DNA of 64,000 bases from Pycnopodia helianthoides (Eukaryota > Echinodermata > Asteroidea > Forcipulatida > Asteriidae): positions 13,154,974-13,218,973 of the forward strand of contig CM063263.1 in NCBI GenBank assembly GCA_032158295.1, in the 5' to 3' direction. How positions within the stretch are numbered: the stretch's first letter is position 1; every line of letters begins with the position of its first letter. A program made the translations under genes and the position numbers. The notes under the pieces were generated by a model. The model had not been told where the DNA came from. It searched no databases and saw only the letters and a list, made by a program, of their open reading frames with translations. Shown here in pieces: positions 32,741-43,849 of the stretch.

Positions 32741-33357
32741 GTAAGTTTTTTCATTAAAATTTCATACATATTCACAAATTCTTGACACAATTTTATAAAG
32801 AAAGAGTTGATTACTGGTATAGCAAAGTTTGATTAAGATTGTATGTATATTTAGCAAGATATTGTTGGTTTTATCGGAGTGTAGTTTCCGTTATGATTTA
32901 CATCATTAGACATTACATACCTGGTTGTTGTACATGTACATGCAGTGGGGGCCGAAGGTGACGGTATGACCGTTATTGCATGGTGCATTTCATGCACGAA
33001 AGGGATTCCACGACACGTTACACAACCTTCCGTGACTGACGACTGACTGTGTGGACCTTTCTGTACCAGTCCAATACGATTATATTGTAATAAAACTATA
33101 ACTATATTTTCATGGATATGCTCTATCATGGCCATGGGTGTAGAAATGGTTATGACGAGGTATGGACTATGGTGGGGGGGGGGGGTTGCCTTCCGTAATT
33201 TACTAATTTGTTAATAAATCTGTAGGCTAATTTTTTTAGTATTTTTTATTTATATAAAATATCACGGTACAGTTTTTAGCAGGTTCGATCATTTCACATG
33301 ATATTATTTGCGCCATCTTGTTGGAGGGGCACATTTGTTTATTTCGAACACGCGCTG

Positions 33358-33427
33358 CTGCCTGCAACTCGGCACAAGAACTTCCCAAACACATGATGGA
33401 AGTTGGAGGGCCGAGTTGCAGACGGCA
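33358..33427. other. Strong hairpin in cytochrome c intron 1
   Basis: Arm tgcctgcaactcggc pairs with gccgagttgcagacggca. An inner stem aacttcc/ggaagtt closes a ~12-nt loop. The size and shape are similar to a pre-miRNA, but it could equally be a small inverted-repeat element. Confidence 0.45.
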
Positions 33428-34505
33428 ACACATGTAGTTGCCAAATCTGCCCGAAATTGGGGGGGGGGGAGCAGTGGTTCTGCATTAAAAATCCATCAAA
33501 ATTAAAGAAAGTTGGCTTAGAAAATTTGATTAAGTTCATATTTGATGTCTCTGAAATATTTGTTGCAATAATCGTAACCCTCGATTTTCTTGACAGTTGT
33601 ATCCGTCGAGAGGATTGAGGTTTACAATAAATCACAACTATCTGAAAAAGTGTATTTGGTTTTTGTTTAAATCGGAAATCAATTGTGAGTAAAATAAAGC
33701 CAAACTAAAGAGTAAAGGCATGATATTTTAAATTTTTTGATAGCTAGCCCTCTTGTTTGTCTAAAATCTGGCTTCCTTTATCATGCTGAGGAATCCACTA
33801 TGAACATTATCATCCAAAAATCACATTAATTGAATTTCCTCTAAGGCCATAATGACAAGGTTAAATTGAGGCCATACGGGGTGAAGTATGGGCCATACAG
33901 GATGAAGTATGAAGTGTCACAAGACTCTGAGTCCAACCCTAGATCAAGGACCAGACTAAGACCAGTCCAACTAAATACTGTCCTTTTCAAGAACTTTTAC
34001 AAATTATTTCTAAATCATTTGATAACGACTTTGTATTTACAAGAATCTCAGATTGAAAAGTTTATGCAACGAACAGAGGAGGGTAGTCATACCCAGTCAT
34101 AAAAGATGATGTCATCATAGTTCCATTTTATGTCATCACCCAGATGAACAAGTGTTTAATGGTGTTTCCCCATACGAATCACAACACTATGTAAATAGCA
34201 TTGTCTAAAAACGACCTTGTCATGGATTATGCAAGGTGGACAATGGCAAATTGCCAATAAGAATATTTGTGAATGGGGCCTTGCATATACCCTCTGTTCA
34301 GGGAAGGGTGAACTGTTGGTGAACACAATGACCATGTGGGTCAAAGATTACAAAATTACCCACAGCCCCTCACACACTTTAAATAAACCAGTATCAGTAA
34401 AGCTTATTTTGTAAAGCTGTTAAAGTATTAAGAAAGACATGACAATTTCTTTTCTGTCTGTTATCTTATGTGTGTGCAGCTAAGATATAACACATCAATA
34501 TCAAC

Positions 34506-35182
34506 ATGCCTGAGGTTGAAATCAAACAAGGAGATGCTACAAAGGGTGCTGCCATTTTCAAGCAGAAGTGTACCCAATGCCACGTCATAGATAATACAGG
34601 CAAACACAAGCAAGGGCCCAATCTAATGGGGCTGTGGGGACGAAGAACAGGCCAAGCAGTAGGATTTAGCTATACAGAGGCAAATAAGAACAAAGGTAAG
34701 ATTTTATTAGTTTAATAGTTATCACACAAGCGTAAGCGGAATATAAAAAAACAGAGCGCTTCTGTGTCCCATGTCCACTGACTTAGGTCAAAGGACGAGT
34801 TGGATATTTTGCTGGTATTCCACGAGCGCGTGTGATAACGAATTTTAAAGTTCAAACAAACTTACCGCTTATCTTAAAATCACAATACTTGGTGTTAGAA
34901 CAGGGTTTAATATGGGGCTGCGGTCTGGGATGAGATGCGATGCAATATAGGTATCTGAATCAGAATCAAGGATTCAAGTTTGATTAGAGATAATGTAGTT
35001 TTTCTCGTTTTCTTTTTGCATGAATAGGAGTAACATGGGAGAGAAAGACATTGTTCACTTATCTGGAAAACCCCAAAAAATACATCCCAGGAACAAAGAT
35101 GGTCTTCGCTGGCTTGAAGAAGAAGAAGGAACGAGAGGATCTTATATCATATCTGGAAGCAGCCTCACAGGGGAAAATGTAA
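34506..35182 (+). CDS. CYCS: Cytochrome c (2 coding exons, 114 aa)
   Basis: Soluble haem protein of the intermembrane space that carries electrons from complex III to complex IV. Coding exons 34506-34695 and 35028-35182 (345 nt). Haem attachment CTQCH, followed by KHKQGPNL with the conserved Pro, then [17 protein letters not shown], the invariant Trp in VTW, and [14 protein letters not shown] with the axial Met. The intron splits the Gly codon after NKNK, the classic animal position. The C-terminal half ([21 protein letters not shown]) resembles echinoderm cytochrome c. Oddities: the N terminus is a few residues longer ([18 protein letters not shown]), the tail ends SQGKM, and the haem-proximal region ([12 protein letters not shown]) is more diverged than usual. 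It may be one of several paralogues. A non-coding exon ends at 32740. Confidence 0.96.
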
Positions 35183-37560
35183 CCATTGCTGCATCATCTT
35201 ATAACCTTTGACCTCTGATGTCTAAGACAATAATGTTCTGTGCTGCCTTTACACTTTTCGGTTTTCCATTTTATTTTATGAAGTGAAGTTTTCAAGATTT
35301 TGCCAGTGCATCTCCATGGAGCAGTAACTTACCACAGTTAAAGTCTGAAAAACTACATTAATCATCACTGGTAAAGAAAGAAAGTAAGCGCGTATTATTC
35401 CTTGATTAATGTGTGTTTGTACATAACTGTTTTATTTATCTTCTCTTGCTTTTGTGACTATTAATGCAGACAGCATCAAAATCTGTTGGCTTTCTGTATT
35501 AGTTGACCGCTCTTCCATTCTGCAGCCACAACTTAAACTTGTCTCATTCTTAAAATTGTATCAACAATGATTTGTGAATATTTTAATATATTTGTGACAT
35601 AAACCGGGAAATGTTTAAATAGATTTATTTATATTAAATAACTAGATTTTGGGCACCATAGAGCTACTGTTCAGTTGTTCCCTTTCAGCAGACATCCATA
35701 TATATGTGAAGTTGCAAGTTTCCTTTCTTCATTTTGTTACCAACAAAAATTGTTAATGTTATCAATTAAAAAACATTTCACAATGAGAAATGAGAGAATT
35801 TTTTGAACACTTGGAGCTTGCCAAATTATTTTAACTTAAAGTCATTGTAGGTTTTTGTCTTATATTATCAGAGGTCAAACAATAAAATACAAACTTGTGT
35901 GAATATACAGATACTTTCCTAACGATTATTATTCCCTCCAATTGTAACTGATCCAATAGACACTATATTGACATAGCTGTGATATAGTTTACCAATAGCA
36001 ATATAACAGTGTTATGGTAGCAACAGATTCCAAACTGCTGTGAACGAATTTTTTAAAACAGGTATTAATACATTTGTGTGGATTTGGTTGGCGTATTTTT
36101 AAAATGTTGTTTCTGTTTTGAATATGAGTGATGTAACTAACTTTTAAGTACAGAGCCCCTAAAGGAACATTTATAAATTTACATAACAAGATATAATTTG
36201 AGTTCTTTATTTAGTGTGCTCAAAATCATTCCATGCTCACAAAAACAGTCTGTGCCCTCAAATCGTTTATTTTGAGCGCACTCAAAATCATTTTGATGCT
36301 CAAAATAATTTGTTTGGAGCACACAGAATGATTTGAGTGCTCAAAATATTTGCTGGAAATAGTTTATTTTGAGCGCTTTAAAGAACAAATGATTTATTGG
36401 TATGTTTCTTTGTTTTCATCATATGTCCATTGAGGGGCTCTGTACTTGTGTTTCAATTCATTTTGGGACTCTTGGTTTTTGATTTATTCACTGTTGGAAT
36501 TCATTTATAAAATACTTAAGTGTGGTGGAAAAAGCAATACACCTCATCAATAGGTATCTGTCAATGCAACAAGAAAATTTATTTGTTCATATTTCCACTT
36601 GTTATGTACTTTGAAATCTGACAAGGCTTTGAAGTTACTAGACGCACCCGTTTAAATCAAGCACTTTTATTTTTATTTTGTTCTTTATTTTTCAGCATTA
36701 TAATTTCCAACATTTTAATATTTACAAACCATAATCTTACCCCTTGTCAGTCTGAAAATAGTTATTGTGTTCAATGTTTCATGTATTTTTAACAAATGAA
36801 CTTGTCTCTAATATTGACTTGTTATTTCTTGGGTTCCATAACTTTTAGATCTCAATATTTTTAGATCTCGAAATAACATCTAAATTGAATGAGATACATG
36901 TAATTATTCTCAATTAGTTTAGTGAAAGTGTTTAATCCATGTATCTGAAGACACATGAGGTACTTCACTGTCCTGAACTTCCTAAAGAAAGTTTCCATCT
37001 ACCATGTCAGTCTCGTGTGCATTATTTAATGGCTGATTTTTTTAGCACTACATGTATTACCCAAATGTCTTAGTTGACATGAAGCTTGAAAATAAAGACA
37101 GATGTTGATGTTTGTTGATTGAGATTATAAAGTTTGTACTTGTGAAGATAATTTTGCCTTTTTGTGACTTAATAGAGGTTATTTTGAGTCTCAGTTTAAG
37201 ACGAGTTAGAACTCTCTGACAGAGGGCGCACTACTTCTAGTCTTCATTATTATGTAGTGGACTAAAAAAGGAACATCATTACTGTGTGATCTTAAGCTCA
37301 CTTCTCCATGGTTTGTATTCAGATCCAATAAATTATTAATTGTTTCATTCAGCATGCATCGGTGGCAACTAAAAAAAAAACCGACGAACATTAAATTTGT
37401 GTTTTGGTTCTCACTCGTCAAAGCGACTTGTAACAAGTTGAGGGATAATTCTGACAACAGAGGTATTGTTGCCAGACTTGTTAAAACACTTTCAACACGT
37501 AATATGTACCCGACTACCTGACTACTTTCATTCCTTCCCGCGACCACACACCGAATACAA
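35183..37560. other. Cytochrome c 3' flank
   Basis: AT-rich. A plausible polyadenylation signal AATAAA is at 35881-35886. It contains the 302-bp inverted-repeat element at 36146-36447. The minus-strand open frame at 37206-37574 shows no recognisable product. No other gene is seen. Confidence 0.65.
36146..36447. mobile_element. 302-bp MITE-like element with perfect 15-bp terminal inverted repeats
   Basis: Left end AAGTACAGAGCCCCT at 36146-36160; right end aggggctctgtactt at 36433-36447. The interior is AT-rich and built from repeated tgagcgca/gtgctcaaaat-type words in both orientations. Non-coding. Confidence 0.7.
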
Positions 37561-37600
37561 AACCGGATGGACATCCTTCCTTCGCGCCATAAGGTTTTAG
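37560..37600 (+). promoter_or_regulatory. Probable 5'-UTR exon end of the CYTH gene
   Basis: The sequence cgcgccataaggttttag is followed by a consensus donor gtgagt at 37601. It would splice to the acceptor ending 38864, 43 nt upstream of the CYTH start codon. Supported by splice-signal quality and position only. Confidence 0.45.
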
Positions 37601-38348
37601 GTGAGTAGTTATTTTATGGCTTAAATTGCAAAATAAAGTTTTAAAGAGACGAAATGTTATGTTTTGGAGAACCTTTTTTTTGAACCTTAGTTTGCCATCT
37701 TTGCAGTCGATTCAAGTCAAAGATAGTAGTACTGCATGTAAGTTGCACCTTGGACTGTAAGTGTAAGAACAGTAGTACATAATTCACTACAGTCAGACAG
37801 TCTCGGTTGGGAGTGAGAGTGTCGTCTGCTACGTACGTACGTGTAGGTGACCAGCTAGTGCACGTGCTACATACAGTGCTAGGACTAACACTAGGACTCG
37901 GGAGTGACTAAGGTGTGAGCACTGCTAGTGCTGCGCTAGTGCTATTACACTATTAAGTATTAATATAACAAAAAACAACTATTTTTCCATATTTATGTTG
38001 TACAGGAACTTGGAAGGACCTAGTTAGTAGTTGCGATAATCATATTCATAACCCTCCATCCTCCCACGATTATCGCAAATAGAAAGGACCTCGCTTTTTC
38101 ATCAGGGAAAAGGAAATTATATTTCCTGCCTCCATGCTCTATGTTAATTAAAGTCAGTGTCCGATTATGGAAATTCCAGATTTTATGTCTTTTCCTGTCA
38201 ATGTCTTGTCTTGTTCTGTCTTGTACTGCACACCACACCTGGTACTGCACAAAACGCCTAGTAACTATCAATGTTGATGGGGTATTGAGGCCATCATGCA
38301 TCGCATGGGCATGTGATGATTACAGTTTTAGGCAAGGTTCAAAATGGT

Positions 38349-38797
38349 GTCTTAACACTCCCTACACATAGAGTAGAGTTATGTATGTCTTAACACTCCC
38401 TACACATAGAGTAGAGTTATGTATGTCTTAACACTCCCTACACATAGAGTAGAGTTATGTATGTCTTAACACTCCCTACACATAGAGTAGAGTTATGTAT
38501 GTCTAAACTCCCTACACATAGAGTAGAGTTATGTATGTCTTAACTCCCTACACATAGAGTAGAGTTATGTATGTCTTAACTCCCTACACATAGAGTAGAG
38601 TTATGTATGTCTTAACACTCCCTACACATAGAGTAGAGTTATGTATGTCTTAACACTCCCTACACATAGAGTAGAGTTATGTATGTCTTAACACTCCCTA
38701 CACATAGAGTAGAGTTATGTATGTCTTAACTCCCTACACATAGAGTAGAGTTATGTATGTCTTAACTCCCTACACATAGAGTAGAGTTATGTATGTA
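38349..38797 (+). repeat. 36-38-bp minisatellite, 12 copies, in CYTH gene intron 1
   Basis: Units read gtcttaacactccctacaca then tagagtagagttatgtat. Two length classes (cttaacactcc at 38 bp, cttaactcc at 36 bp) alternate in blocks, a sign of unequal exchange. It ends about 67 bp before the acceptor of the first coding exon. Confidence 0.95.
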
Positions 38798-38907
38798 TTT
38801 CTCAAAATAGCTGCCGAGACATAAAGTTACTCATACTGGACATATTTCTTTCTTTCACACCCAGGTTTTGCTACAGCAGCTTACTCTCCATAAACACATT
38901 TCTAATC

Positions 38908-40485
38908 ATGCCCTCTAATATTGAAATCAAAGCCCATCTTAGAAGTCCGGAGTTTGTAAGAAAGAAAGCTTTGGAGCTAAGTGGGAGTGACAAGACGGAG
39001 ATTCTACATCAGTGTGACACATTCTTTCATTGTCCCAATGGTCGACTAAAACTCAGGGAGTTTAAGGTACTTTTATTATCATACAAACAGAGTATACCCA
39101 ATAATTTAATGGTTCCATTTTGAAGACATCAACTATTTTGACACAATGTCTTGACATCTTAATGTTGTTTTTTTTACTTCAGGAAGATCCTACAAAGTTG
39201 TCTCAACTGGTTTTCTATGACCGACCAGATACCACAGGACCAAAGCTTTCAAAGTTTTCAATGACAGAATCTCATCATCCAGATCAACTCAAGGTAAAAC
39301 ATCACTGAAAGATTTTACTAAATTAAATCATCAGGAAAGAAAATCTAAAAGATTCCACTAATTATAATTCCTACTTATCCTTAAATAAAATCCGACAGAA
39401 CTTGAATGATTATCTTTAGATGAAGTAAAAATGCTAAGGAGAAGTAATATTTGGTAGTTTTAAGGAATGTGTTAACAAGTGATTGACTAAGAAGTAACTA
39501 TAACTAGTAAACTTGTGGGTACAACCAAGTGTAAATCTCTTTTGGGAGGAGGTTGGCTCTGAAAAAAACCAATATGGTCTGGACGTTTCAAACAGTACAC
39601 TCTGCTCGCGTTCTGTTCGAAATGTCAAGACCATACCGGCTTTATCCAGAGCCAACACTCTGCCCAAAAGGGATTACACATGGTTGTGCCTGCAAGTTAA
39701 CTAGTGATAGGATCGTCCTTTTTTTCAACACCATGCAAAGCTTTAAACATTACTAAAGTGATTGATTGTTTAATACATTCTTGCATGGAGAAAGGTCTCC
39801 TCTGTGAGTCATGTGATTGTTATCATTTCAGGAAGTCAACTTGACTTAGTATTTGTAGAATTTTGGAGAACAATAAACTCTTTTTTTGTCCCACAGATTA
39901 CCCTCACACAATCATTAGGTGTTCAAGGTATTGTCAAGAAAACAAGAACACTGATTATGATTGGTCAGACCAGGGTGCATATTGATGAAGTAGATGGTCT
40001 TGGCAGCTTTATGGAACTTGAGGTTTGTCTTAACACTTTACAGTAACAAATACCAAAAGGCTAATAATCTACATTTATAACTGTATATTCTTGTATAGAA
40101 TCTACAGGGCTTAAACTTGGGCAAACAGTCCTTAAAATTTGGGGCTTGTAGCTCAAAATATTTACTGGAACAGAATCAAATTCTAAAGATATTACACAGT
40201 GAATTGAAAACACAAGACCGCCGGACTTGTCCTGTCTTGAGTTTACTGACCCGACACTAAAATCTCTGGCCTGTGATTCAGCGTAAATTTGGAGCCCTGA
40301 TCTCATTTGACTGATAAAACTTTTTTGTCCATGTTCAGGTCGTGATGAAGCCAGATCAATCGCCAGAAGAAGGAACCAAAATAGCAGATTATTTAATGGA
40401 AGAACTTCGCATCCAGCCCAGTGATCTTATCTCAGGAGCATATATGGATCTCATATTGCAGCGGAATGTAGACGGAGATTGTTGA
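38908..40485 (+). CDS. CYTH-domain protein, CyaB / thiamine-triphosphatase-like (4 coding exons, 180 aa)
   Basis: Small soluble protein of the CYTH (adenylate cyclase class IV / ThTPase) superfamily, whose members bind organic or inorganic polyphosphates with metal in a beta tunnel. Coding exons 38908-39066, 39183-39293, 39897-40022, 40339-40485 (543 nt). The N-terminal signature MPSNIEIKAHL gives N-x-E-x-K instead of the classical ExExK, as I recall for a CyaB-like subgroup. Tunnel strands include CDTFFHCPNGRLKLREF, VFYDRPDTTGPKLS, GIVKKTRTL and VHIDEVDGLGSFMELE, with alternating Lys/Arg and Glu residues. The start Met is the first ATG after the acceptor ending 38864. The substrate in animals is uncertain; I do not assign a specific enzyme. 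It is not the vertebrate THTPA type, which begins with IEVERKF. Confidence 0.9.
39510..39698. mobile_element. 189-bp foldback element with ~80-bp arms and 8-bp target duplication
   Basis: The left arm from aacttgtgggtacaaccaag is the reverse complement, with scattered mismatches, of the right arm ending tggttgtgcctgcaagtt. The pairing continues through ggttggctctg and tatggtctggac. Flanks are AACTAGTA (39502-39509) and AACTAGTG (39699-39706), a 7/8 match. This fits a hAT-type non-autonomous element. Lies in CYTH intron 3 (between the second and third coding exons). Confidence 0.75.
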
Positions 40486-41168
40486 TTAAAACTTGCAGAA
40501 ATTCATTCTAAATCATTTACTTTATCTTGCAGTGGTGGATTTCAGAGACAAATGTAGAGTTACAGGTTGGTCTTTGTAAAGTTTATCCCCAACCCAAAAT
40601 ATATACTTAATAACAATTAAATATAGGTCATTAAATATATGTTAAATTAGCAATCAAGTATTGTTTTAAAGCTAAAGTTTGAACTGAATATCTTTACTAT
40701 TTTTTTATCTCAAAGATTCTCCACAACATTGTTAAATATTTGCCAAATTGTTTTCAATGCTGTTGTCATTTACAGCATTTTTAAATGAAATGAATAGTGA
40801 AATGTTAAAATGTTCTTGCCAACTTCACCCTTCAAGATCAAAGAAAACCCGACCATGCAATGAAAACAACTGATTTTATTTTAAAAAGACCTAGATATTA
40901 GTTTAGCCTATTGTTTTTGACTGCTACTTTTCTGCACCTGTCGTCCATACAACACAAATGTAAACACCACACGTCAATCATGTCAATTTTACTGTGTCAC
41001 TTTATTCTCAAATAATTGGTGATAAGCCCAGACATAAATGCTACTAAAAAGTTGATTTATTTTCCTCAAGTGTTAAATCACAAGTAAATTAATACCTGCA
41101 CATCAAACTCAAGCACTGTATGGAAAACCACTATATTAACGGTGTACCAATGGTTTGCTTGTGCACCA

Positions 41169-41330
41169 GTGCCTAATTCCATAGAGCTTTTTAAGCACAA
41201 AGACTAGCTAAGCACAACAAAATATGCTTACCAGAAAAGGGTTACCAGTTAATATAACATTTCATGTGTATTATCGGAAATCTTTTTAAGCAATATTTTC
41301 TGCTTAAGCAGCTCTATGAATATGGGCCCA
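41169..41330. mobile_element. MITE-like element, family 'CAATTTCA-AGAGC', copy 3
   Basis: Starts tgcctaattccatagagc and ends gctctatgaatatgggcc. It shares ttttaagcaatattttctgc and ttaagcagctct with the copy at 6815-6998, in the same orientation. Confidence 0.6.
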
Positions 41331-41659
41331 GTTGGTATTAAAAGTAATTGATAGAACTTGATCCAATTTTCAATTTCCAAGTGTCTGTATACAAAAATGC
41401 TGGTCTTCTGAATCAATGATTTTCCTATTTATTTTTTAGTGAGTGATTTAAGGAAGAACTTCATTTGTGAGGTTAACTTCATGACAATCGTCCCCACAGC
41501 ATTCAAGCAAGATAGATGAAAAACTCAACAAATACCACAAAGTCAATGCCACTGCATGTATATAACTTCATTCAGTTTCAAATCTTATTTAAAATGGATC
41601 TGATTTATAACCTTGTACTGAATGGCTGACAAAAATAAACACATGCTTGAGCTTTTTTT

Positions 41660-41665
41660 TTTATT
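41660..41665 (-). terminator. Probable EEF1B2 polyadenylation signal
   Basis: AATAAA on the minus strand 53 bp after the stop codon, giving a short 3' UTR as is usual for translation-factor mRNAs. Confidence 0.55.
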
Positions 41666-41717
41666 TGTCAAGTTTGTTCATCATTGTTGTAGTATTGTCC
41701 AGTCTGTTTCCATGGTT

Positions 41718-43545
41718 CTAGACCTTATTGAAGGCAACGATGTCCATGGATTGAACCAAATCTTCAAACGATGTGATTCTTTCTTCCAAGTCATCTGTAC
41801 CAACCTGCAAATGAAAAACAAAGTGTGTTTGAGCAAATTGTTCTTGTTCAAGTGAATACAAATCTATTTCCAGCAATCTAATATACTTAGTCAGGATCAT
41901 GTTACAATACTGAGATTGTTTATGTACCTTGTCATCTTCAACCACGCAGCTGATTTGAAGCTTGAAGATTCCATACCCAACAGGGAGTAATTTAGCTGTT
42001 GACAGAAAAAAGAAACAAAATTACAAGAAATATGAATATCACAATAACTGGAACCCTGGAAGTCTTAAATGAGAACTTAAATGTAGTTGATGTGCTAGTT
42101 AGCTATATACACTCAATGCAGTAAGGTTGAATCTAAGATTGCTTAAACGATTTCCAGCAAATTCTACTTACAAGCATTCCATCGAAGCCCATCCAAAGTG
42201 ATGCCTCGAACCATTTTCTCTACTTCAGCCATATCGGTCTCATCATCCCATGGTTTCACATCAAGAATTATGGTGGACTTTGCCACAACAGCTTTCTCTA
42301 TAAAAAAATTGAAAATAAAATAAAGTTAACTCAAGCTGACACATGTTAGGCATCAATCTACAAAACTGTCTCAGCTTCCCTGACTTCTCTGGCTATATCT
42401 TGAGATCTTAATTTTAGGGGTCAAGTCTACACTATCCTCCAGTAACAACTTGCGATAATGAACTGTAACCTGCCAAAAAAACATCAAAATTATTCTGACA
42501 ATTTTCAGGAAAAAAAATGCAACAAATGTATGATATTTGAATGTTAAGCCGTTCTTACTCTTCTTCTTGGATGCTTCTGCTGCTGCTTGTGCTGCTGCCT
42601 TCTTCTGTTCTTGCATTGCCTTCAGCTCAGCTTCATCATCATCATCATCATCACCAAACAGATCAACATCACTGTCATCATCATCGTCATCTGCTGCTGC
42701 TGGTTTCTTATCTCCTGGTGTCCCATACTCACTCAGACTTTTCTTTACGCCTGGTAAACTAAAAACAGAACAGAAATAAACACAAATCAATCTTCATGAC
42801 TCAAATCTAAAAATGACTGCAGTGACTCTTCATACATTAATTAATTCAACATCTGTAATGGTTTGTTTTAGTTGCTTCTCACCTTTTGAACTGAGAGCTG
42901 TATGATTTGACCTGGTTGTACCATCTAAGAGCATTACAGAGGTCAGCACTGGGGGCGCCAGACATGGCTTGAAATACAACCACATCACCTTGCGATACAG
43001 TATACCTGATTTGAGAAAACAACATTTATCATTAGAAATTAGAATAATTATAGGCAAGTTTAAATCAATATGTAGCTTACAGTTACACTGAAAATGCTGA
43101 ACAAATTTGAAAAACATAATTCAAAATAGCTGAATAAGAATCACTGTATTTTTACTATAAAAATATACAATTCTTTAGCTTAAGATTCTTTCTAGCAAAA
43201 GAAAAACCAAATTCACTTTTGGCCTACAGTGCAGTTTCATTTTGTTACGCAAAACGTTATAATAAATACAGACCATTATGTTTTAGGGGACACACACAGA
43301 TCATGCACAGCCGAGTACCGTTATATTCAATATGCAGTGTACACATTGTACATATAATACGTACACGTGGGCAGTATTTCCCTTAGCAGGCTTTACTTTT
43401 TGGCAAACTTGAGAATAATGAGAAAATACAAATCCCCCAAAATAACATTTTAAAGATGAGTTTACCCTTCAATAAAACTACGGTCAGCAAGGTAGTCATT
43501 CAGGGCACTCAGGCCTGCTGCTTTTTTCAAGTCGCCGAATCCCAT
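41718..43545 (-). CDS. EEF1B2: Elongation factor 1-beta, eEF1B alpha/beta GEF (6 exons, 227 aa)
   Basis: Guanine-nucleotide exchange factor that reloads eEF1A with GTP within the eEF1B complex. Exons in transcript order: 43545-43466, 43005-42883, 42758-42559, 42297-42172, 41995-41928, 41804-41718 (684 nt). The N-terminal GST-C-like domain runs from [20 protein letters not shown] to [11 protein letters not shown]. An acidic linker carries the CK2-type [12 protein letters not shown] motif, followed by a Lys/Ala-rich stretch. The C-terminal exchange domain has [36 protein letters not shown] and the end [12 protein letters not shown]. The length matches the family (about 225 aa). The final K-V replaces the more usual K-I. 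Head to head with NDUFS1, as in human. A 5' pyrimidine tract suggests translational control typical of TOP mRNAs. Confidence 0.97.
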
Positions 43546-43624
43546 TTTCAGGAAATGTCAGAAAATTCACAGTGAAGGAAACCGGCCGCCTGGTGATTGC
43601 TGAGCAAGATCGTAAAGGACGGTA

Positions 43625-43636
43625 AAGAAAAAGAAG
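43625..43636 (-). promoter_or_regulatory. Candidate 5' TOP tract of EEF1B2
   Basis: On the minus strand CTTCTTTTTCTT lies about 80-90 nt upstream of the ATG. A C-initial pyrimidine run at the cap is the hallmark of TOP mRNAs, and EEF1B2 is a known TOP gene. The actual cap site is not determined. Confidence 0.5.
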
Positions 43637-43849
43637 TGGCCACGCGACGATCGGTTATGGCGCCCTCATTCGTTCATTTTCGTCATGGCAATGTTTTTGC
43701 TTGGTACCCGTGCTTCACATGATTTTATACGATGTTAGGTTGTACACCATTCAGAATGAATGCTAACGTACTTGTCCTATACTTTATAAACGAAAACCGG
43801 TTCGTCGTAGTGATGTAACAGCGCCAAAACATCCCTTTTCGTCATCTAG
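43637..43849. promoter_or_regulatory. Bidirectional EEF1B2 / NDUFS1 promoter region and NDUFS1 5'-UTR exon
   Basis: The divergent genes are separated by at most ~215 bp here. The right edge is a probable NDUFS1 non-coding exon ending 43849 (gtcatctag), followed by donor gtgagc. That exon would join 45114, 25 nt before the start codon. The region has gcgccctc and CG-containing words but no clear TATA box. Confidence 0.6.

Larger units (their letters stand above)
40486..41717. other. Spacer between CYTH gene and convergent EEF1B2
   Basis: Holds the 3' ends of two convergent genes and one MITE-like copy (41169-41330). No consensus AATAAA lies close after the CYTH stop codon; variants ATTAAA occur at about 40486-40492 and 40615. 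No gene is seen. Confidence 0.65.

Noticed and set aside
33172..33186. Poly-G run
   Set aside because: Simple low-complexity tract in cytochrome c intron 1; no G-quadruplex spacing is evident.
37206..37574. Minus-strand 122-aa open frame
   Set aside because: No known domain; it overlaps the likely 5' exon of the CYTH gene and reads like random coding of unique sequence.
42371..42540. Extension of the EEF1B2 exon 3 frame through intron 3
   Set aside because: The conserved protein continues KKSK-type into [13 protein letters not shown] only when 42559 is joined to 42297; the read-through frame has no family similarity.
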